This document shows positions 6,930 through 11,115 of a stretch of 11,115 nt of DNA, piece after piece (position 1 is the stretch's first letter; the number at the start of each line of letters is the position of its first letter). This stretch comes from Candidatus Wolframiiraptor sp. EX4484-121. GTDB lineage: Archaea > Thermoproteota > Nitrososphaeria_A > Caldarchaeales > Wolframiiraptoraceae. The notes beneath the pieces are model-generated. The model searched no databases, had not been told where the DNA came from, and worked only from the letters and a program-made list of their open reading frames with translations. The stretch spans positions 1 to 11,115 of the forward strand of contig NJEK01000025.1 in assembly GCA_002255105.1 (NCBI GenBank). The letters run 5' to 3'. The position numbers were made by a program, and so were the translations under genes.

Positions 6930-7853
6930 ATGTCCGCAAGGAGGTTTGACGTTATAATTGTTGGAGCCGGACCCGCCGGGGTCTCAGCCGCTAAGTCGGC
7001 CGCTGGAGTCGGCGCGAAGACCCTCTTGCTTGAGATGAATCCGAGGATCATGGCGATGAAGCCCTGCGGCATGGCCGTGAGTAAGGCGACCCTGAAGACC
7101 GCCGAGGTCGAGCCTAGTCCGGGCCTGATCCACAACGAGGCGGAGTGCGCAATCGTCTATGCCCCGAACATGAGGTTCGTAAAGCTTCATGGAACCGGAT
7201 ATCTCATAAACAAGACCATGCTCCTGCAGGAGATAGCCTGTCAGGCGGCTGAGAGGGGGGCTGAGATCCATGTCGGTGAGCGCGTCTTATCTGTTAAGCG
7301 CGCGGATGGATCGATGAAGGTTAAGACTAGTAGAGGGGTGTATGAGGCGTCGATCGTGATCGGAGCCGATGGATATAATTCGACGGTCGCGAGAAGCCTT
7401 GGAATCAGAGAGAGGTCTGAACCTATTCCAACGATTCAATGTATAATGGCTGGATGTAGGATCTCCGACGCGGGTGCGTTTAGATTCTATCTTGGAAATG
7501 AGGTTGCGCCAAAAGGATATGCCTGGATCTTTCCATGGAATGAGAGGATTGCGGAGGTTGGGATAGGTGTCAGAGGCGCTCCGATAAAACCATACCTACA
7601 CAGGTTCATCGAGACGTTTAGGGACGAACTTGGCCGCGCTCAAATAATAGATTATAGGGGTGCACCTGTCCCGGTCGGGGGAGTGATAAGCGAGTTCATC
7701 CAAGATAATGTCATCCTGATAGGAGATGCGGCTGGAATGGTGATCCCGATGACGGGCGGCGGAATACACTCCTCGATCTCCTCAGGCTTGGCCGCGGGGC
7801 AGGTCTCCGGAGAGGCTGCCCTTGAGGGAGATACTGGCCGAGATCTTAGATGA
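6930..7853 (+). CDS. Geranylgeranyl reductase family FAD-dependent oxidoreductase, truncated by frameshift
   Basis: The family reduces the double bonds of archaeal isoprenoid lipid chains with FAD. The 307 residues show the FAD-binding VGAGPAGVSA (G12, G14, G17), the KPCG cysteine motif (44-47) typical of archaeal geranylgeranyl reductases, GADGYNSTVAR (145-155), the substrate-domain RFYLGNEVAPKGYAWIFP (185-202) and the second FAD motif GDAAGMVIPMTGGG (265-278). The frame then ends abruptly after GEAALEGD plus six residues, whereas relatives run to about 380-450. A further piece of the family's C-terminus follows in the +1 frame (7831-7965). The gene therefore looks broken, or the assembly has an error, unless the short form is functional. 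It has its own promoter and stands divergent from the surface operon. Which lipid or quinone it acts on cannot be told. Confidence 0.88.
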   Translation: MSARRFDVIIVGAGPAGVSAAKSAAGVGAKTLLLEMNPRIMAMKPCGMAVSKATLKTAEVEPSPGLIHNEAECAIVYAPNMRFVKLHGTGYLINKTMLLQEIACQAAERGAEIHVGERVLSVKRADGSMKVKTSRGVYEASIVIGADGYNSTVARSLGIRERSEPIPTIQCIMAGCRISDAGAFRFYLGNEVAPKGYAWIFPWNERIAEVGIGVRGAPIKPYLHRFIETFRDELGRAQIIDYRGAPVPVGGVISEFIQDNVILIGDAAGMVIPMTGGGIHSSISSGLAAGQVSGEAALEGDTGRDLR

Positions 7854-7965
7854 GAGGGATATCATCGATCTGGCGAATGGGCTTGAGGTGATGAGGGTTG
7901 CAAAGAAACTTTTGAGACATCCTAGATTGGCCGTGAAGTTAGCCAAGCCTCTTCTATCGGGATAA
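7822..7965 (+). pseudogene. Out-of-frame C-terminal remnant of the geranylgeranyl reductase
   Basis: In the +1 frame relative to the reductase, 7831-7965 encodes ILAEILDERDIIDLANGL, then a segment through KKLLRHPRLAVKLAK, ending in a TAA. Its DERDIIDLANGL and RHPRLAVKL stretches match the usual end of geranylgeranyl reductases (a DxEIDELAxxL helix followed by a basic helix). This frame is open only from 7753, and reductase homology in the first frame runs to about 7820, so the shift lies between roughly 7820 and 7850. The amphipathic segment normally found between the two parts (about 25-35 residues with a YExxW-like pattern) is absent. That suggests a deletion whose length is not a multiple of three. 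Confidence 0.7.
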
Positions 7966-7967
7966 GC

Positions 7968-7976
7968 TAATATTAT
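7968..7976 (+). promoter_or_regulatory. Candidate TATA box of the nicotinamidase operon
   Basis: TAATATTAT is centred about 28 bases before the GTG at 8000, the same geometry as the reductase promoter, and would give a leaderless message. Between it and the start lies GTTC-GTG-GAAC (7979-7989), flanked by two copies of TATGGG (7974-7979 and 7991-7996), a possible operator. Confidence 0.4.
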
Positions 7977-7999
7977 GGGTTCGTGGAACTTATGGGAGG

Positions 8000-8623
8000 G
8001 TGAAGAAAATATCGGGGATAAGCCTGCCTAAGATGCTTAAGCTCCCTGAGGAGCTGAGGGCCGTTAAGGTATCTGCCGATGCACGAAGAACCGCGGTCAT
8101 GGTCATCGACATGCAGAACGACTTCATCGAGGAGAGGGGTAAATTATACGTTCCGAGATCTGAGAGTCTGATAAAGCCGATTAAATCCCTCTTGAATACT
8201 GCTCGCGAGGTGGGTGCGACCATAATCTATACTCAGGACTGGCATCATGAGGATGATCCGGAGTTCGAAGTTTGGGGAGAGCATGCATTAGCTGGTAGCT
8301 GGGGCGCGGAGATAGTTGAAGAGCTTAAACCTAAGGAGGGCGAATTCATCGTGAGGAAGCCGAGCTATGACGCCTTCTATGGAACCCCACTAGAACATAT
8401 CCTGAGGTATAGGGGCTTGGAGAACCTGATCTTGACCGGGGTTTTGGCTAATATCTGCGTGCTTCACACGGCTGGGAGCGCGGCCATGAGGGGGTATAGG
8501 CTGATTGTGCCGGTGGACTGCATCCTCGCGTTAAATGAGTTCGACTACGCCTTATCGCTTAGGCAGATGAGCTTCATCTATAAGGCTAAGCTAACCAGAT
8601 CCGACATGATAGAGTTTGGGTGA
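8000..8623 (+). CDS. pncA: Nicotinamidase (isochorismatase-like cysteine hydrolase)
   Basis: Predicted to hydrolyse nicotinamide to nicotinate and ammonia in the cytoplasm, the first step of NAD salvage. The 207-residue protein has the isochorismatase fold with the catalytic triad D37 (in MVIDMQNDF), K120 (in VRKPSYDAFYGT) and C153 (in GVLANICVLHTAGSA). The metal site typical of nicotinamidases is visible as D80 and H82 in QDWHH and H95 in WGEHALAGSWGAE. A cis-peptide-type GVLA precedes the catalytic cysteine. An N-terminal extension of about 25 residues precedes the core; the in-frame ATG at 8033 is an alternative start, but GTG at 8000 fits the TATA box spacing. GGGAGG directly abuts this GTG, too close to act as its Shine-Dalgarno site. 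The next gene encodes the enzyme that uses nicotinate, which makes nicotinamidase much more likely than another isochorismatase-family hydrolase. Confidence 0.9.
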   Translation: MKKISGISLPKMLKLPEELRAVKVSADARRTAVMVIDMQNDFIEERGKLYVPRSESLIKPIKSLLNTAREVGATIIYTQDWHHEDDPEFEVWGEHALAGSWGAEIVEELKPKEGEFIVRKPSYDAFYGTPLEHILRYRGLENLILTGVLANICVLHTAGSAAMRGYRLIVPVDCILALNEFDYALSLRQMSFIYKAKLTRSDMIEFG

Positions 8624-9843
8624 TGGGCTTGGGCGGCGATAGGAGGTTTTACATCGCGAGCGAGGAGGAGATCCTCGAGGGAAAGATCACGGACGTATAC
8701 TTCATGAGGACTAGGGAGGTCTTGGAGAAGTCCGGGGAATCCCATCACAGGGTCTATGCGGAGGTTCATAACTATGGCCTTCCGGCCGGATATGATTGGG
8801 CGATCCTGGCGGGGGTGGAGGAGGCCGCAAACCTGCTCAAGGGAAGGCCGATAAACGTCTACTCGATGGATGAGGGGGAGCTCTTCAGAAGCCTTGAACC
8901 CGTCCTGGCGATCGAGGGGAGGTACGTGGACTTCGGAATCCACGAAGCTGGATTGCTCGGAATCCTGAGACATGCGACGAGCATAGCGACCAAGGCGGCT
9001 AGGGTCAAGCTCGCCGGATGGGGTAAGCCCGTCCTCTTCTTCGGGGTTAGGGCCGTCCACCCAGCCATAGCCCCCATGGCCGACAGATATGCGTTCATCG
9101 GGGGATGTGATGGGATCTCAGGAGTTCTTGGAGCCGAGCTCGCCGGAGTCAAGCCCACCGGAACCATGCCGCACGCCCTGATATTGACGATGGGCGATCA
9201 AGTTAAGGCTTGGAAGGCTTTCGATGAGATAATCTCCGGAGATGTTCCGAGGATAGCGCTATGCGACACGCTGTCGGATGAGAGGTTTGAGAGCTTGGCG
9301 GCGGCGAGAGCCCTTGGGGAGAGGCTTTATGGGGTGAGGCTGGACACCCCGAGCTCCAGGAGGGGGGACATGAGGAAGATAGTCTTGGAGGTTAGGTGGG
9401 CTCTGGACTCGGCCGGATACAAGCACGTCAAGATCTTCGTGAGCGGGGGGCTGGATGAAGAGGATGTCAGGAGGCTCGCGGACGTTGCGGACGGATTCGG
9501 GGTCGGGACATCGATAGCCTTCCCGAGATCCATAGACCTCGCCATGGATATAGTTGAGGTGGATGGGGAGAGCTTCTCGAAGAGGGGGAAGCTTCCGGGG
9601 AGGAAGCAGGTCTATAGATGCGAGAACCTCCATGACGTGATCACGAAGTTTGATGCGAGGCTTGAGCGGTGCCCGGTCTGCGGCAAGCCCGTTAAGCCCC
9701 TCCTAAAACCCCTTATACTCGACGGGGAGGTCGTGAGGGAGTTTGAGAAGCCTGTCGAGGTCAGGGAGAGGGTTTTGGAGGTCCTTGGGAGATTGCGTTC
9801 AATCGAGAGATTCGACCCCGAACCTAAGCTCTTCATACCCTAA
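8623..9843 (+). CDS. pncB: Nicotinate phosphoribosyltransferase, archaeal type
   Basis: Joins nicotinate to PRPP to give nicotinate mononucleotide, the step after nicotinamidase in the Preiss-Handler route to NAD. From the ATG at 8623 the protein has 406 residues, close to archaeal relatives of the Thermoplasma enzyme type. Visible motifs are TDVYFMRT near the N-terminus, GVRAVHPAIAPMADRYAFIGG (141-161), the GTMPHA segment (180-185) whose histidine aligns with the phosphorylated His of the family, and the phosphate-binding FVSGGLDEEDVRRL (272-285) plus GFGVGTS (291-297). The C-terminus has C333, H337 and CPVCG (350-354), a probable small zinc knuckle. The ATG shares one base with the preceding stop (TGATG), so the two genes are translationally coupled; a GTG one codon earlier (8620) is also possible. 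No catalytic residue seems to be missing. Confidence 0.93.
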   Translation: MGLGGDRRFYIASEEEILEGKITDVYFMRTREVLEKSGESHHRVYAEVHNYGLPAGYDWAILAGVEEAANLLKGRPINVYSMDEGELFRSLEPVLAIEGRYVDFGIHEAGLLGILRHATSIATKAARVKLAGWGKPVLFFGVRAVHPAIAPMADRYAFIGGCDGISGVLGAELAGVKPTGTMPHALILTMGDQVKAWKAFDEIISGDVPRIALCDTLSDERFESLAAARALGERLYGVRLDTPSSRRGDMRKIVLEVRWALDSAGYKHVKIFVSGGLDEEDVRRLADVADGFGVGTSIAFPRSIDLAMDIVEVDGESFSKRGKLPGRKQVYRCENLHDVITKFDARLERCPVCGKPVKPLLKPLILDGEVVREFEKPVEVRERVLEVLGRLRSIERFDPEPKLFIP

Positions 9844-9860
9844 GATCATTAACGGCCCTA

Positions 9861-9866
9861 GAGGTG
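9861..9866 (+). promoter_or_regulatory. Ribosome binding site fixing the cytidylate kinase start
   Basis: GAGGTG ends six bases before the ATG at 9873. A GTG at 9864 lies in frame but inside this site, so the ATG is the better start. Confidence 0.65.
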
Positions 9867-9872
9867 TGCGGG

Positions 9873-10448
9873 ATGGCCGAGAAGATCGTTATCTGCGTGA
9901 GCGGGTTGGCGGCGACGGGGAAGAGCACCCTAGCGAGACGGCTCGCAGAATCCCTCAACCTAAGATACATCTCGGGTGGAGATGGACTGAAGATGTTGGC
10001 GGTTGAGAAGGGCTATAGGCCTGGGGGGAGGGAGTGGTGGGAGACCGAGGAGGGGATGAGGTTTCTTGAGGAGAGGCTGAAGAATCCTGAGTTTGATAAG
10101 CTCGTCGACCAAAAGCTGATAGAGCTCGCAAAGGCTGGAGACGTGGTCATAGATAGCTGGGTTCTACCATGGCTCTATCGAGGCGGGTTCAACATCTGGC
10201 TTAAGGCCAAGGTGGAGGTTAGGGCTGAGCGGATGGCGAGGAGAAGCGGTATAAGCGTTGAGGAGGCGAGGAGACTTCTAGAGAAGAGGGATTCGGAGAG
10301 CATAGAACTCTATAGAAGGCTGTATGGGATCGAGGTTGGGAGGGATTTTGAGCCATTCCACCTAATCTTAGACACGAGCGATCTCGACGAACCCGCGGTC
10401 TATAGAATCGTCCTTCAAGCGGTTAAGGAGTTCTTTAGGCTAGGATGA
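9873..10448 (+). CDS. cmk: Cytidylate kinase, archaeal type
   Basis: Phosphorylates CMP and dCMP with ATP in pyrimidine nucleotide metabolism. The 191-residue protein starts with a P-loop, SGLAATGKST (residues 10-19), followed by ISGGDGLK (34-40), where archaeal cytidylate kinases bind the nucleoside monophosphate. It then has VVIDSW (91-96), a LID-like RAERMARR (117-124) and the closing ELYRRLYGIEVGRDFEPFHLILDTS (145-169), which is diagnostic of archaeal Cmk. It follows the nicotinate phosphoribosyltransferase by 29 bases and may share its transcript. Its last nine bases overlap the 3' end of the L34e gene on the other strand. In many archaea cmk lies directly after L34e on the same strand; here it is inverted. 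Confidence 0.88.
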   Translation: MAEKIVICVSGLAATGKSTLARRLAESLNLRYISGGDGLKMLAVEKGYRPGGREWWETEEGMRFLEERLKNPEFDKLVDQKLIELAKAGDVVIDSWVLPWLYRGGFNIWLKAKVEVRAERMARRSGISVEEARRLLEKRDSESIELYRRLYGIEVGRDFEPFHLILDTSDLDEPAVYRIVLQAVKEFFRLG

Positions 10449-10718
10449 ACTTGAACTCCACTCAGACGCCACCTTCATCCTAATGAGCTCCTCTAGGCAG
10501 TTCTGGCAGAGCATTCCACCATAATATCTCTCAACGGTTCTCTCGCTGTGCGAGAGCTTGTAATCCTTCTCCCTAGGTATTCCATGGATTATGGCCCCGC
10601 ATCTAGCGCATCTGTGGAAGCCTCGCTTCTCATCCTCGTAGTGTATGACTACCCTCCCGCCAGGGGTTCGGACATATTTCCTCTTCCTACTTCTCGTCCT
10701 TAACGCCCTTCTTGGCAT
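10440..10718 (-). CDS. rpl34e: Large ribosomal subunit protein L34e (eL34)
   Basis: A structural protein of the archaeal 50S subunit. The 92 residues begin MPRRALRTRSRKRKYVRTPGG, which matches the family start, followed by VVIHYEDEK and a four-cysteine zinc site, CARC and CQNC (about 37-40 and 71-74). The ATG at 10718 is chosen over an in-frame TTG at 10727, because GGAGGTT lies seven bases upstream of the ATG and the family begins with MPRR/MPRP. The first 32 bases overlap the end of the DUF106 gene. The tail ends in a run of five serines, unusual for the family; it falls where the gene runs into cmk, so the stop may have been extended or shifted by the rearrangement. Confidence 0.95.
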   Translation of the reverse strand: MPRRALRTRSRKRKYVRTPGGRVVIHYEDEKRGFHRCARCGAIIHGIPREKDYKLSHSERTVERYYGGMLCQNCLEELIRMKVASEWSSSSS

Positions 10719-11115
10719 AGCTCTCAACCTCCTCGGGCTTTACCTCGAATATCTTCCCCATGGGCATCCCGGCCGCCAGCAATGCTAGGATATACCAGCC
10801 TATGAAGGTTAACTTGTTTCCCTGAGAGATGAATGGTATGGTGAGGTCTGAGGGTAGGGACGCCACCACCCCAACGCTTCCATAGAGTGGCGTTAGGGCC
10901 ATGAAGACCGCGTAAAAGATTCCGAGGCTAACGAACATCAAGATCATATTCTTCTTCATGACCTCAGCGCTTATCTTCTGATAATATTCCTCTTTTCTCT
11001 TCAACTTTTGAATTAGCTTCTTGTCGCCCTTCTTCTGAGCTTGTAGGAGCTTTCTCTGAAACTCTTGAGCCTCCTTCATCTTCGCCATCTCCTCCGGTCC
11101 TATAAGCCTCCTCCT
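10687..11115 (-). CDS. DUF106/EMC3-TMCO1-like membrane protein insertase, 5' end outside the window
   Basis: An archaeal member of the Oxa1/YidC/Get1/EMC3/TMCO1 superfamily, which binds ribosomes and helps insert membrane proteins. The gene continues beyond the window: in-frame codons upstream of the ATG at 11088 read RRRLIGPEE, matching the usual sequence after the first membrane helix, so that ATG is an internal methionine. Visible parts, numbered from that methionine, are the positively charged cytoplasmic coiled coil (1-45), a membrane helix (about 48-66), a polar extracytoplasmic loop, a final helix (about 94-112) and a short charged tail. The gene overlaps L34e by 32 bases. Adenylate kinase and secY commonly lie upstream in this archaeal cluster and would be expected just outside the window. 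Confidence 0.9.
   Translation of the reverse strand, partial: RRRLIGPEEMAKMKEAQEFQRKLLQAQKKGDKKLIQKLKRKEEYYQKISAEVMKKNMILMFVSLGIFYAVFMALTPLYGSVGVVASLPSDLTIPFISQGNKLTFIGWYILALLAAGMPMGKIFEVKPEEVESYAKKGVKDEK
10726..10732 (-). promoter_or_regulatory. Ribosome binding site of L34e
   Basis: GGAGGTT on the minus strand lies seven bases before the ATG at 10718, within the DUF106 coding sequence. It decides the start in favour of MPRR. Confidence 0.75.

Noticed and set aside
8578..9060. 160-codon minus-strand frame inside the NAD salvage genes
   Set aside because: It lies opposite strongly supported coding sequence and its translation resembles no protein family.
10719..10727. TTG at 10727 as the L34e start
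   Set aside because: The ATG at 10718 has a well-spaced GGAGGTT and matches the conserved N-terminus of the family.
11086..11088. ATG at 11088 as the true start of the DUF106 gene
   Set aside because: In-frame upstream codons encode RRRLIGPEE, conserved in the family, and the first membrane helix is still missing, so the gene extends outside the window.
1..11115. tRNA, rRNA, CRISPR array, insertion sequence or attachment site
   Set aside because: No cloverleaf, regularly spaced repeats, transposase motifs or terminal repeats were seen; nearly the whole window is accounted for by coding sequence.

Overview
The window is archaeal, most likely from a thermophilic member of the TACK side of the tree. 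The evidence is a DUF106/EMC3-like insertase gene overlapping ribosomal protein L34e, an archaeal-type cytidylate kinase and an archaeal-type nicotinate phosphoribosyltransferase. Further support comes from a geranylgeranyl-reductase-like flavoprotein, substrate-binding proteins anchored by C-terminal membrane helices, heavy AGG/AGA arginine use, GTG/TTG starts, and TATA boxes about 28 nt ahead of start codons (leaderless transcripts). The exact lineage cannot be fixed from the sequence alone.

Layout. (1) 1-540 (+): 3' part of an Opp/Dpp-type peptide ABC transporter ATPase. (2) 612-6776 (-): a tight four-gene operon, read from 6776 downwards. It encodes an Asp-box beta-propeller protein with a C-terminal coiled coil and membrane helix, a very large family 5 solute-binding protein with a C-terminal anchor, a membrane-tethered coiled-coil protein, and a small PPC-like beta-domain protein with a Thr-rich stalk and C-terminal anchor. 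Two junctions are ATGA overlaps. All four products are predicted to face the outside and be held in the membrane. (3) 6777-6929: divergent promoter region. (4) 6930-7965 (+): a geranylgeranyl reductase homologue broken by a frameshift and apparently lacking about 25-35 residues. (5) 8000-9843 (+): a nicotinamidase and nicotinate phosphoribosyltransferase pair for NAD salvage, followed by cytidylate kinase (9873-10448). (6) 10440-11115 (-): L34e and a DUF106 insertase, tail-to-tail with cytidylate kinase.

How the parts fit. The ABC ATPase and the large binding protein probably belong to one peptide or oligosaccharide uptake locus, although they are convergently transcribed. The propeller, coiled-coil and PPC-like proteins look like accessory surface parts of that locus with no assigned function. 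The most interesting points are that the binding protein appears circularly permuted relative to canonical family 5 proteins, that it sits in an uncharacterised surface operon, that the reductase is disrupted, and that cytidylate kinase is inverted relative to the common archaeal adk-DUF106-L34e-cmk order. No RNA genes, CRISPR arrays or insertion sequences were seen.
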